A model generated the notes under the pieces. The model worked only from the letters and a program-made list of their open reading frames with translations. It was not told where the DNA came from and ran no database searches. Positions 1-7,491 of a stretch of 31,665 nucleotides of DNA are shown here, piece by piece. The translations under genes and the position numbers were made by a program. Position 1 is the first letter of the stretch; each line of letters begins with the position of its first letter. This DNA comes from JAVEVF01 sp034005175 (GTDB taxonomy: Bacteria > Actinomycetota > Coriobacteriia > Anaerosomatales > SLCP01): NCBI GenBank assembly GCA_034005175.1, contig JAVEVF010000007.1, forward strand, positions 1 to 31,665. Reading direction: 5' to 3'.

Positions 1-191
1 TAAGCGCCTGAACCCTTCGCATGCATGCGGCGCTCGGGGATCACCTCCCTGTCAAAGTTCGCCATCTTCTCTTGAAACCACACGTCTTGCAGAAGCATCG
101 GGCCACGCGGCCCAGCCGTGAGAGCGTCCTGGTTATTTGGCACAGGCGCTCCGAAGTTCGTAGTGAGTTTGTCGTGCTCATTGCCGCTCAT
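1..191 (-). CDS. katA: Catalase, N-terminal 63 residues (gene cut by window edge)
   Basis: This is a monofunctional heme catalase that dismutates H2O2 in the cytoplasm. Only the N-terminus is present; the gene runs off the left edge. The translation reads MSGNEHDKLTTNFGAPVP, followed by TAGPRGPMLLQD, FDREVIPER and MHAKGSGA. These are the hallmark N-terminal blocks of small-subunit catalases, and the His of HAKG is the expected distal heme catalytic residue. The start ATG at 191 overlaps the stop codon of the upstream PerR-like regulator (ATGA), so the two are translationally coupled in one operon. This arrangement (peroxide sensor plus catalase) supports the assignment and implies peroxide induction. 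The C-terminal two thirds, including the proximal Tyr, cannot be seen. Confidence 0.93.
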   Translation of the reverse strand, partial: MSGNEHDKLTTNFGAPVPNNQDALTAGPRGPMLLQDVWFQEKMANFDREVIPERRMHAKGSGA

Positions 192-727
192 GCGGTGTCC
201 CCTCTCATCATGTTCATCGACGTCTTGTCCCGCCCGTGGCGGGGTTGATCCTGTGCGGTGCCCGCATGTCCCAAGTCGGTGATCTCGCGCTCGCACGAGC
301 CGCAGATACCTCGGAATTGAACCTCCACCGATTCCACGGTGCCGACTTCGATCCGTCGCCGCTCTAAGCGGGCGAAGTCAAGCGGCGGGTCGATGACGTC
401 GCGAATCCCTCCACATCGGGTGCAGATGAAGTGGTGATGGCGCGAGGTGTTGGCATCGAAACGCGCAGGGCCCGATACCGAGGTAACCCGCTCGATGAGG
501 CCGAGATCGGCGAGGGTCGCGAGCGTACGGTAGACAGTGTCAAGCGAGATCGTTGGCATGCGCTTGCGGACTTCACGGTAGACGGTCTCGACATCCGGGT
601 GTTCGTCGGTCCCCGCGATCTGCCGAACGACTTCAAGGCGCTGGTGGGTGGCACGCATGCCGTGGCCATGCAATGCCTTCACGAACTCGTTCACTCTGCG
701 ATCGTACTCCACCCGCGAAACTCTCAT
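188..727 (-). CDS. perR: Fur-family peroxide-responsive repressor (PerR-like)
   Basis: This is a 179-residue winged-helix metalloregulator. The N-terminal DNA-binding domain (about 1-85) contains the TISLDTVYRTLATL recognition region, and the dimerisation/metal domain follows. The structural zinc site is two CxxC pairs (C102/C105 and C142/C145). Regulatory metal ligands align with PerR: H43, D91 (in ARFD), H97/H99 (RHHHF) and D110. Asp at the RFD position is the feature known to favour PerR-type Fe-dependent H2O2 sensing over Fur. The C-terminal 30 residues extend beyond the usual PerR length and are low in complexity. ATG 727 is preferred over an in-frame GTG at 739 because GGAGG (733-737) lies 5 nt before it. 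The gene is co-transcribed with catalase and a Per-box-like palindrome sits on its own promoter, so it is probably autoregulated. The Fur-family call is firm; the PerR subtype is inferred. Confidence 0.92.
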   Translation of the reverse strand: MRVSRVEYDRRVNEFVKALHGHGMRATHQRLEVVRQIAGTDEHPDVETVYREVRKRMPTISLDTVYRTLATLADLGLIERVTSVSGPARFDANTSRHHHFICTRCGGIRDVIDPPLDFARLERRRIEVGTVESVEVQFRGICGSCEREITDLGHAGTAQDQPRHGRDKTSMNMMRGDTA

Positions 728-740
728 TCGAGCCTCCACA

Positions 741-785
741 TAAGAATGATTCGTACATAGTAACGCTACGCAACATGCTCTTCAA
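741..785 (-). promoter_or_regulatory. perR-katA promoter with Per/Fur-box-like operator
   Basis: Reading the minus strand, TTGAAG (785-780), a 17-nt spacer and TACTAT (762-757) form a plausible sigma-A-type promoter. The 15-mer TAAGAATGATTCGTA at 741-755 is an inverted repeat (six of seven arm positions pair) and resembles the known Per-box core GAAT-N-ATTC. It overlaps the expected transcription start and ends a few bases before the Shine-Dalgarno, a typical repressor position. The match was made by eye. Confidence 0.65.
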
Positions 786-993
786 GCGCGGGGTTGCCAC
801 AGGGTTGCATCCAAAGGCCAGGGGTCACTCAGTGATCGCCCGTATCGCTCTCGGCGGCGCCTGATTCAAGCCCGGCGCGCTCGGCATGCTCAAGCTCCGG
901 GTGCTCAGGTTCAATGGTCAGTGGGAATACCACTGGGAGCGACGAATGGCCGCGGCCTGACCCATAGCCTTGAGATGCTTCCCGCAAAACGCG

Positions 994-1647
994 CTACGCC
1001 GCAGCCTCGTCAGTCCGGCGAACCGTGGTCTCGTCTTCAGTGGGAAGAAGCGAGGACAGCACCATGGCGCCCAGCAGACCCACGGCGAACAGCGAACCCA
1101 CGATGACGAAGAACGGCAATTGGATCTCAGGCCCCGAGTTCAGCACGGGATTGTCCGGATGGACGAAGTTGCGGGCGCCGAGTATGAGCGTCCAAAGGAT
1201 CCCCGCCATCACGACATCAGCTATCGCCGAGAAGAGCCGTTTGTTGAACCCGAAGTCGACGGCGAGCACGATCCCAGCAGCCAGCATGACCCAGAACGTG
1301 GCCTGGAGGCGTGGCTCGGCGAGGTTCACGCTGTTCCACGCCAACCGTGAGGAGATCATCCCCAGGACCGTATTGACGATCCACCAGGGGACTGCGAGAT
1401 AGCGAAAGGCCGCACCGACGCGGTAGACAGCGTCGCGACGCGTGACTAGATACGCGATCCCAGCAAGACCGGCGGCGGTGAAGGCCGCCATGTTCACCCA
1501 TATGGACGCACCGTGGAAGGTCACGAGCCGCACAAGCGTGCCAAGCTGGAGGACCGGCGGCATCGTCCACGTGAAGTAGCCGATGACAGCCAGCAAGACG
1601 GCGATGGCGCCAAGCATGACGTTGCGGGCACTGGGCGTTAGGGTCAT
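994..1647 (-). CDS. CcmC/CcsA-like integral membrane protein (putative heme handling)
   Basis: This is a 217-residue protein with about six hydrophobic segments. Its layout recalls the cytochrome c assembly family CcmC: a His near the start of a membrane helix (H45 in VTFHGASIWV), two helices, then W104 and a WxxxxxxEPRLQATF block (111-114) where CcmC has WDxRL, and a second His (H163 in NFVHPDNP) before the last helix. It lacks the tryptophan-rich WWxWD signature, so it is either a very divergent heme-handling protein or an unrelated protein with similar topology. Start: ATG 1647 with GGAG about 8 nt upstream. It stands alone, with a 254-bp gap to perR on one side and cls on the other. Membrane protein: sure. 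Heme role: tentative, made more attractive by the cytochrome-rich operon elsewhere in the window. Confidence 0.6.
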   Translation of the reverse strand: MTLTPSARNVMLGAIAVLLAVIGYFTWTMPPVLQLGTLVRLVTFHGASIWVNMAAFTAAGLAGIAYLVTRRDAVYRVGAAFRYLAVPWWIVNTVLGMISSRLAWNSVNLAEPRLQATFWVMLAAGIVLAVDFGFNKRLFSAIADVVMAGILWTLILGARNFVHPDNPVLNSGPEIQLPFFVIVGSLFAVGLLGAMVLSSLLPTEDETTVRRTDEAAA

Positions 1648-1743
1648 GGGCCGACTCCGTTCGAACGGTGTGACGGGGACACAAGACTTAATAGTTTACC
1701 AGGCGATGCGAGCCGAGGGTGCCCGAGTTCACGACTGCCGCAC

Positions 1744-3180
1744 TCAGAGCATCCGAGAGGTGAGACGCGCCACCGAGTTGCGAAAACTCGCTAGGACACC
1801 TTCGCTGCTGAGCTCCTCGATCGTTACCTCCCTGCAGGACACTTCATCAATCTCGAACTGTGCCTCCACCTGACGCGTGATCTCCTCGTCGTAGATGAAG
1901 ACCATGAGCTCGTCGTGAAGCGCGAACGAGCGCACATCGATGTTGGTGGTGCCAAGCGCGCAGAACTTCGAGTCGACCGCAAGAGCCTTGGCGTGGAAGA
2001 ACCCCGCCGTGTACTGGTAGGCGCGCCCGCCGGCCGCCGCGAGTCTGGCAAGATACGTGCGTGCGGCCCAAAAGGGGATCTTCTTGTCAGGGATTCCCGT
2101 CATCATGAGACGCAGATCGACGCCACCGAGTGCTGCAGTGATCATGGCATCGAGAAACGACTGGTCAGGCACGAAGTACGGCGACTGTACACGCACCGAG
2201 AGATCGGCACTTGCCACCGCTTGCAGGAATGTCTGCTTCACGGCTTCCCACTCATCACCGATGCTTGAGTGCACGAGCTGAAGCATGACGGCCGAGGAAG
2301 GATCCTCGATCTCTTGGACGGGGAAGTAGCGCTCAGTCCACAGGTTGCCCATCTGGTTCACGAACCACCGTGCGACGAACAACCGTTGTAGCTCCGCGAC
2401 GGCAGGCCCGACTATCCGCACATGCGTGTCGCGCCACACGTCGAAGCGTCTTCCCCCATCAATGTATTCCTGAGCCATATTCATGCCGCCGGTGTAGCCG
2501 ATATGCCCGTCAATCACCGCGATCTTGAGATGGTTGCGGTAGTTGAGCTCGTTGAGTTTCGTGAGGTCTGCCTTGACCTGAGCTCCAGCACGCTCCAGGG
2601 CCTTCATCTCGCTCTTCGAGTACGTCACTGAGCCCACGAAGTCGTACATGATGCGCACCTCGACACCCTCCGCCACCTTCTTGCGCAGAGCCTCCGTTAT
2701 GCGTGCCGTGAGCTCGTCTTTCCCCCAGATGAAATACTGGAGATGCACATGGTCGGTGGCTGCCTGGATGTCTGCAATGAGCCTGTCGAACTTCTCGGCA
2801 CCCGAGTTGAGGATCTCCACACGCTCGGCGGGCATGGGAGGTCCGTCGCTCTGGCGCTCGATCATCGTGATGATCTTCGCTACGTCGGTGCCTTCGTACT
2901 TCGCACGCTGCTCGTTGGACCAGCGAAGATGAGCTGCATAGACTGCCGGCAGCACACGATGAGCTTCGGCTGCGTTGAGCGTATCCACTCGTTTGCGATA
3001 CCGGCGCCACGGCCACATTCGCCCTGCGAAGAAGTACAGCGGGATACCGATTACCGGCAAGAACAGCAAGACAAGCAGCCATGCGAGGGTAGTGGAGGGG
3101 TCGCGATCCTCGTAGATGAGGACGACCACCACCACAAGCACATACAAGGCGCTTGCCGGAACGATCAGACTGCTGAGCAT
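1744..3180 (-). CDS. cls: Cardiolipin synthase, phospholipase D family
   Basis: This is a 478-residue bacterial-type cardiolipin synthase (ClsA-like), which joins two phosphatidylglycerols at the membrane into cardiolipin and glycerol. Two N-terminal membrane helices (about 4-22 and 32-51, the PLDc_N segment) precede two HKD motifs: H217-x-K219 with D224 followed by GYTGG, and H396-x-K398 with D403 followed by the GTTNIDVRS block. Both catalytic motifs are intact and the length is normal for the family. There is no obvious Shine-Dalgarno before ATG 3180. Instead a TAGACT element sits 6 nt upstream, suggesting a leaderless transcript. It is monocistronic as far as can be seen; its 3' end faces the CcmC-like gene, which lies on the same strand. 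Confidence 0.93.
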   Translation of the reverse strand: MLSSLIVPASALYVLVVVVVLIYEDRDPSTTLAWLLVLLFLPVIGIPLYFFAGRMWPWRRYRKRVDTLNAAEAHRVLPAVYAAHLRWSNEQRAKYEGTDVAKIITMIERQSDGPPMPAERVEILNSGAEKFDRLIADIQAATDHVHLQYFIWGKDELTARITEALRKKVAEGVEVRIMYDFVGSVTYSKSEMKALERAGAQVKADLTKLNELNYRNHLKIAVIDGHIGYTGGMNMAQEYIDGGRRFDVWRDTHVRIVGPAVAELQRLFVARWFVNQMGNLWTERYFPVQEIEDPSSAVMLQLVHSSIGDEWEAVKQTFLQAVASADLSVRVQSPYFVPDQSFLDAMITAALGGVDLRLMMTGIPDKKIPFWAARTYLARLAAAGGRAYQYTAGFFHAKALAVDSKFCALGTTNIDVRSFALHDELMVFIYDEEITRQVEAQFEIDEVSCREVTIEELSSEGVLASFRNSVARLTSRML

Positions 3181-3186
3181 GGCGGC

Positions 3187-3192
3187 AGTCTA
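3187..3192 (-). promoter_or_regulatory. Putative -10 element of leaderless cls transcript
   Basis: TAGACT on the minus strand lies exactly 6 nt before ATG 3180, placing the expected transcription start on the A of the start codon. No Shine-Dalgarno is present and no good -35 was seen. The same spacing recurs at three other genes in this window. Confidence 0.45.
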
Positions 3193-3214
3193 CCCTAATC
3201 TGTGTGTTGAGGGG

Positions 3215-3652
3215 CTATGGCTGAACAAGCCCTGGCGGAATAGGCAGGGGGCGGATCTCGTCAAACGTGCCGATGACGCGCACAGCTTTCGCATGCCCCT
3301 GTGGCGGGTACGACTCTGCGATCGGCCCACTCACCCAGACATCCACGACATCGCGCACGTTCAGGTCGGAGAACGCGATCACGCCGCCGTTGCGATCAAA
3401 GAGCTCTGTCTGCTCGTCGATACCCGCTGCGATGGCATCAAGCTCATACATCTCGCCCAGCGAGTCATGGTACACGACAAGAATCACACCGCTTTGCGCC
3501 CTGTTGTTTGGAGTCACCTCCGTGACCACTCCCCTGATGGTAGGGTCTTCCTTTGGTGGCAGCGGCTTCACACATGCGGTCACAGCGAGCAGCACGACCG
3601 CTGATAACACAGCCCAGAGCGTATAGCGAGTGCGTGTCGACCGAAGCGTCAT
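3215..3652 (-). CDS. DUF3221-like secreted lipoprotein
   Basis: This is a 145-residue protein with an N-terminal lipoprotein-type signal (basic MTLRSTRTR, hydrophobic stretch, then AVLLAVTAC-V with a candidate lipidated Cys). The mature part begins with IRGVVTEV and ends in a DVVDVWVSGPIAESYPPQG block. This pattern resembles DUF3221/YobA-like small beta-rich domains, in which GPxxxSYPxQ is a recurring motif. ATG 3652 was chosen over an upstream in-frame start at 3697 because a strong GGGAGG lies just before it and the signal peptide then starts correctly. The function is unknown; an extracytoplasmic membrane-attached protein is expected. The gene is short and isolated, about 35 bp before cls on the same strand. 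Confidence 0.75.
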   Translation of the reverse strand: MTLRSTRTRYTLWAVLSAVVLLAVTACVKPLPPKEDPTIRGVVTEVTPNNRAQSGVILVVYHDSLGEMYELDAIAAGIDEQTELFDRNGGVIAFSDLNVRDVVDVWVSGPIAESYPPQGHAKAVRVIGTFDEIRPLPIPPGLVQP

Positions 3653-3687
3653 GTCCGGACTCCCTCCCTTGGTGCTCCGGGGTGCGA

Positions 3688-3912
3688 TCAGAGGCAATCT
3701 CCGCGAGCCTCAAGCCGCTCCACCAGAATGACGTCGGCTGGCGCCAGTTGAAGACCTGTGATGTCGTCTGGTGTCGCCCACATGTGTGCGTCATGCATCC
3801 TCAATCGGAAGCTGGAGCGCCTCTCAACTTGCAATGCGACCATCTCAAATGAACCGTGATCATAATGGTATGCAGCGCGGACGAGCTCATCCCCCACTGC
3901 CGCCGTCATCAT
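3688..3912 (-). CDS. Small hypothetical protein, 74 aa
   Basis: This short reading frame fits between the restriction endonuclease gene and the DUF3221 lipoprotein without overlapping either, once the lipoprotein starts at 3652. Its composition is protein-like (charged and aromatic residues; DELVRAAYHYDHGSFEMVAL followed by a strand-rich stretch), but I recognise no family. It lies in the same frame as the upstream endonuclease, separated only by one TAG codon and 11 sense codons, and there is no clear Shine-Dalgarno before its ATG-ATG. It may be a small co-transcribed gene, the remnant of a longer protein, or a chance open frame. Confidence 0.4.
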   Translation of the reverse strand: MMTAAVGDELVRAAYHYDHGSFEMVALQVERRSSFRLRMHDAHMWATPDDITGLQLAPADVILVERLEARGDCL

Positions 3913-3945
3913 TGCATGCGCCGATGCCTGTCGGCCTGACGGGTG

Positions 3946-4572
3946 CTAGAGGTCGACCCACTCAACACGGCCGATCCTGCGCCGACCTTCTTTCTGATGC
4001 ACTATGCGGAAGGATTGCGGGGCCTTCAACCCTATCAAGGCGAGCGGCACGGTCAGCACGTTGTTCAGAGGCCGCAGGTAGTTGACATACTTCTCGTAGG
4101 TGCCCACGGCGCTGTCGAAACCTCCCTCTATCTTCATGTCTTCAGTCACGGTGATGATTACTCCTACCTGCGTCTGAATCGCCTTTCGAACATGGTTCAG
4201 CTCGCTTGCCAAGACCGGTTTCAATAGATTCCAGGCAGCCGCTTCACCGTGATTGAAGGCCACCTCGACAGAGACCACACCCTTGGCGAAATCGAGCCGG
4301 AATCGACCCTTGTGGCCCTTGAGATAGTCTTCCTCGGCGAAGATGGGGCTCTCCCTGGCCCACCCCCGCGTCGTGAAACGCTCATGCAGCAGGCTGTTGA
4401 TCACCGGCGACAAGCTCTTGCTCTCCTTGATGTTATCCCCAAAGGCCGAGGCAAGATCGTCATCGGTTACAGACTCAATCGCTTCTGTGATCTCGCCCCA
4501 CAACGTGGCATAAGGCTCCTCCGCGTTGAAGAGCGTAAGCCCATGCCGATGCGAATGCGCCACGAACTCCAT
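3946..4572 (-). CDS. Type II restriction endonuclease, BglII/BstYI family
   Basis: This 208-residue protein is predicted to cleave DNA at a short palindrome. It matches the BglII-type family in layout: a helical N-terminus, LLHERFTTRGW-RE, then FRLDFAKGVVSVEVAFNHG, a helical NLLKPVLASELNHV segment, and the sequence VGVIITVTEDM. The presumed catalytic core is D94-x8-E103-x-A105. BglII has D-x8-E-x-Q, so the third position differs here. Start: ATG 4572 with a strong AGGAGG about 7 nt upstream. It is divergently transcribed from the methyltransferase, a common restriction-modification layout. Known BglII and BstYI cut GATC-centred sites; whether this enzyme does cannot be read from the sequence. 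Family call good, specificity unknown. Confidence 0.8.
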   Translation of the reverse strand: MEFVAHSHRHGLTLFNAEEPYATLWGEITEAIESVTDDDLASAFGDNIKESKSLSPVINSLLHERFTTRGWARESPIFAEEDYLKGHKGRFRLDFAKGVVSVEVAFNHGEAAAWNLLKPVLASELNHVRKAIQTQVGVIITVTEDMKIEGGFDSAVGTYEKYVNYLRPLNNVLTVPLALIGLKAPQSFRIVHQKEGRRRIGRVEWVDL

Positions 4573-4655
4573 GTTTCCCCCTCCTGCCCGATGCGTGGGC
4601 GCCGCGTCACGGTCCCCGATGATGTCGGTACCCCAAACTAATGTTCGCTCTAGGG

Positions 4656-4684
4656 TTGATCTTACACTGTCACGGCGTTACAAT
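4656..4684 (+). promoter_or_regulatory. Putative promoter of the methyltransferase-vsr operon
   Basis: TTGATC (4656-4661), a 17-nt spacer and TACAAT (4679-4684) form a good sigma-A-type promoter. The expected start near 4691 leaves a leader of about 85 nt before ATG 4777. It lies in the 204-bp divergent gap between the endonuclease and methyltransferase genes. No controller-protein gene or clear C-box repeat was seen in that gap. Confidence 0.55.
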
Positions 4685-4776
4685 CGACACGACCCATATG
4701 CGGTCGAGTCTTCACCGCCACGGCGCCGTGCCTGGACGCAGTGAGCCATGAAAGACCGGAAGGGGCGATTGACAGC

Positions 4777-6123
4777 ATGAGCGTTGACGGAGTGCCTGTT
4801 ACAGCCGTAGCGGGCCATCAGGTAGGCGATGTCGTAGAACTGTTCGCCGGGGTGGGCGGGTTCAGGCTCGGCCTCGAGGGCAAGCCGGACGGTTGGAGAA
4901 TGCCCGAAGAGCAACCGGGCCGCTGGCGCGTAACATGGTCGAACCAGTGGGAGCCAAGCACGAAAGCGCAGCACGCTTCCGACTGCTATATGAGGCGGTT
5001 CTCTAGCGGCATCCACAGCAACCAAGACATCGCCGAAGTGGACCTCGAGGAGATACCACCGCATGACCTTCTCGTCGGAGGGTTTCCCTGCCAAGACTAC
5101 TCGGTCGCCAAGCCGCTCAACCAGGCTCTCGGCATCCAGGGACAGAAGGGCGTCCTATGGTGGGAGATTCACAGGATTCTCGAGGACAAGCGTCCGCGCT
5201 TCGTGCTCCTCGAGAATGTCGATCGGCTCCTGAAGTCGCCAGGCAGACAACGTGGTCGTGACTTTGCCATCATTCTTGCCACCATGTCGGACCTCGGCTA
5301 CCTGGTCGAATGGAGAGTGGTAAATGCAGCCGACTACGGCTTCCCGCAACGCCGGCGAAGGATCTTCATCGTCGGACGGCGGTTAGACCAGGACTTCGAG
5401 AAACCCGGTTTCGACGGATTCGAATGGATCACGAGTTGCGGGGTGCTCGCCCGTGCTATGCCTTGCACTTCGCCTAACGGCAGTACGCAGCACCCACCAG
5501 ACCTGACCATAGAAGGCCTCCCCCACATCGTCTCGGCTGAGTTCGGCATCGGTCTAAAGACCAGCCCCTTTCTGAACGCAGGGGTGATGTTGAATCGCAA
5601 GGTCTGGACCCGGCGTGTGATTGCCAGGTCTCAGGGAGCGATGAGCCCGCTCAGCTCGGTCCTGCAATCGACCGATGAAGTCCCGGAGGAGTTCTTCATC
5701 GCAGCGGATCGGCTGGGAGATGAAGAGAGTCCCCAACCCGGCACCTGGAGATACCTGAAGTACGCCAAGAAGGAGGAGCGCGTACACAAGGCAAGCGGTG
5801 CAACATATCTCTATTCGGAGGGAGGGCTTCCATTCCCTGACCCGGTCGATCGGCCCTCGAGAACGATTCTCACTGGCGAAGGCGGGGTCGCTCCCTCACG
5901 GTTCAAGCACGTGATAAGAGCTGAGGATGGCAGATACCGCCGCCTCACGCCGCTTGAACTGGAGCTCCTGAACGGGTTTCCGCCCGGGTGGACGGAGGGC
6001 ATGCCTGACACAAGACGAGCGTTCTGCATGGGCAACGCTCTGGTGGTAGGCGTGGTCCAGATGATCGGCGAGACTCTGGCCCACGACATGGTGGCACTTC
6101 AAGAGCCGACACCCGTCCGGTGA
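4777..6123 (+). CDS. DNA (cytosine-5-)-methyltransferase (Dcm-type)
   Basis: This 448-residue modification enzyme methylates C5 of cytosine, protecting host sites from the divergent endonuclease. The conserved blocks appear in order: motif I FAGVGGFRLGLE (about 23-34), motif IV GGFPCQDYSV with catalytic C105, motif VI ENV (146-148), motif VIII QRRRRIFIVG (191-200), a target-recognition region (about 205-380), motif IX near RRLTPLELELLNGFP, and motif X GNALVVGVV. ATG 4777 was chosen over an in-frame GTG at 4741 because it has a GGAAGGGG sequence upstream and the protein then begins close to motif I. It is followed 7 bp later by vsr. All catalytic motifs are intact. Confidence 0.95.
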   Translation: MSVDGVPVTAVAGHQVGDVVELFAGVGGFRLGLEGKPDGWRMPEEQPGRWRVTWSNQWEPSTKAQHASDCYMRRFSSGIHSNQDIAEVDLEEIPPHDLLVGGFPCQDYSVAKPLNQALGIQGQKGVLWWEIHRILEDKRPRFVLLENVDRLLKSPGRQRGRDFAIILATMSDLGYLVEWRVVNAADYGFPQRRRRIFIVGRRLDQDFEKPGFDGFEWITSCGVLARAMPCTSPNGSTQHPPDLTIEGLPHIVSAEFGIGLKTSPFLNAGVMLNRKVWTRRVIARSQGAMSPLSSVLQSTDEVPEEFFIAADRLGDEESPQPGTWRYLKYAKKEERVHKASGATYLYSEGGLPFPDPVDRPSRTILTGEGGVAPSRFKHVIRAEDGRYRRLTPLELELLNGFPPGWTEGMPDTRRAFCMGNALVVGVVQMIGETLAHDMVALQEPTPVR

Positions 6124-6130
6124 CCCGCAG

Positions 6131-6559
6131 ATGTCTCGACTCCCCCCGGTCCCCCCAGCGTCATCACCGGCTGTACGCAACACGATGCAGGCGAACAAGG
6201 GCAAGAACACCGGTCCCGAGCTCAAGCTGCGGAAGCTGCTCCGTAAGGCAGGTTACCCGGGATATCGAATCCACTGGAAAGCCGAGGGCAGCCGCGTGGA
6301 TATCGCCTATCCTGGACGCAAGGTCGCTATCTTCGTCAACGGCTGCTTCTGGCACCGATGCCCTCGCTGCAACCCTTCCTTCCCCAAGTCCCACCGCGAT
6401 TACTGGGTGGCGAAGTTCGAAGCTAACCGCGAACGCGATGCGCGGAAGCTATCCGAGCTCGAAGCATCGGGTTGGACCGTCGTGACCGCGTGGGAATGCG
6501 AGATCCGAGACGCTCCACATGACGCCATTCGACGAATCGTAGAAATCCTGGAGGTCTGA
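6131..6559 (+). CDS. vsr: Very short patch repair (Vsr) mismatch endonuclease
   Basis: This 142-residue protein nicks next to the T of a T:G mismatch created when 5-methylcytosine deaminates, starting short-patch repair. The family signature is clear: M-x-A-N-K-G-K-N-T-x-P-E near the N-terminus (19-30), GSRVDIAYP with D57, VAIFVNGCFWHRC (65-77, including F73-W74-H75), a zinc-type Cys/His set (C77, C80), and ASGWTVVTAWECEIRD near the end. It starts 7 bp after the methyltransferase stop and has little Shine-Dalgarno of its own, which suggests coupled translation. Its presence shows that the neighbouring enzyme makes 5mC rather than N4mC or N6mA. Confidence 0.95.
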   Translation: MSRLPPVPPASSPAVRNTMQANKGKNTGPELKLRKLLRKAGYPGYRIHWKAEGSRVDIAYPGRKVAIFVNGCFWHRCPRCNPSFPKSHRDYWVAKFEANRERDARKLSELEASGWTVVTAWECEIRDAPHDAIRRIVEILEV

Positions 6560-6693
6560 TCCGGCCTGGCTGCATGCGCTGAGCAGGTTCGCCACAGCCA
6601 CACTCCCATCTCCCTCACTTGACTCACGTCATGTTCTTGCGGCTTGCCAGCGTCTACGATCATCGCGGCCTTCGGGCCTTCGAGAGGAGATCC

Positions 6694-7326
6694 ATGGAGC
6701 CCCAGACCGAGAACCCCGTGCCACGGGTGTTGGACACGTACGGCCTCGTATACGCGTTCACAGCCCTCTACTTCATCCCCGCGCTGTTCGCCATCGACCG
6801 TTGGGCCATCGAACCCTTCTCGCTGCCATATCTCATCTTGCTGGCAGGCCCCTTCTTCCTTGGCCCTGCCACGGTGTTTGCACTCGACTCCGACGACCCC
6901 CCACGCACCCTTGCCATCCGAGCAGCCATCCTCGCACCGCTCACCGCATTCACCGGCCTTACCGTGGTGTTCCTGACGATGATGCTCATCATCCCGCCAT
7001 TGAGCTTGTTCGTGGTGCCTGAGAACTTCAGCGTACTAGCCATCCTCATGGCTGCCACAGTGGTGATACTTGCACTGCCAGTGGTGGTCTCGCTGATCAG
7101 CCGTGTGCGTGAAGGGTTCAGCGCGAAGAACCTCATCCAGATCGCAGTGCTTCTCGCTGCGCTAGGTGTGGTCGCCTGGATCGTCGTGATGACGTTCGAT
7201 GCGAGCGACACGCTGGGAACTTTTCTCGGCGAAGATATCGTCGATCACTTCATGGGTGCATTCACCTGGTATCTGCCAGGTCTTGGACTGGCGGCTGGTG
7301 TGTGGCGCAGAACCGGCATCGTCTAG
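6694..7326 (+). CDS. Hypothetical polytopic membrane protein
   Basis: This 210-residue protein has about six hydrophobic segments: near YGLVYAFTALYFIPALFAI, the LPYLILLAGPFF region, a long LTAFTGLTVVFLTMMLII stretch, LAILMAATVVILALPVVV, IQIAVLLAALGVVAWIVVM, and a shorter C-terminal one at WYLPGLGLAAGVW. I recognise no catalytic or transport motif. ATG 6694 is preferred over upstream in-frame ATGs (6619 on) because GAGGAG lies 5-6 nt before it and the N-terminus then begins with a soluble 15-residue leader. It is transcribed in the same direction as the Mo genes downstream but separated from them by 165 bp. The function is unknown. Confidence 0.75.
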   Translation: MEPQTENPVPRVLDTYGLVYAFTALYFIPALFAIDRWAIEPFSLPYLILLAGPFFLGPATVFALDSDDPPRTLAIRAAILAPLTAFTGLTVVFLTMMLIIPPLSLFVVPENFSVLAILMAATVVILALPVVVSLISRVREGFSAKNLIQIAVLLAALGVVAWIVVMTFDASDTLGTFLGEDIVDHFMGAFTWYLPGLGLAAGVWRRTGIV

Positions 7327-7491
7327 CCCCTCCGAGCACTTTGGGCCGAGCGAGAAACACCCCTGCATGGAGCTGTTCACCTGCTTCGACTCCTGGACCA
7401 TACGGCTTGACCCCCCGAGTGTGATTCGTGCACCGTGAACGGGCATATAAACTGTTTGGACCGGCAGATTCAGTCGACAAAGGGGGTCCAG

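Noticed and set aside
919..935. CAGTGG-GAATA-CCACTG hairpin after the CcmC-like gene
   Set aside because: The 6-bp stem lacks a T-tract in either direction and lies 59 bp past the stop; too weak to call a terminator.
4678..5094. Possible controller gene overlapping the methyltransferase start on the minus strand
   Set aside because: It overlaps motif I of the methyltransferase, shows no helix-turn-helix, and is best explained as an antisense shadow.
7327..7491. Moco riboswitch or ModE site upstream of the Mo cluster
   Set aside because: I looked for a multi-stem conserved leader or a TATATA-type ModE palindrome and saw neither; a TTGACC and a TATAAA exist but their spacing is too long for a promoter.
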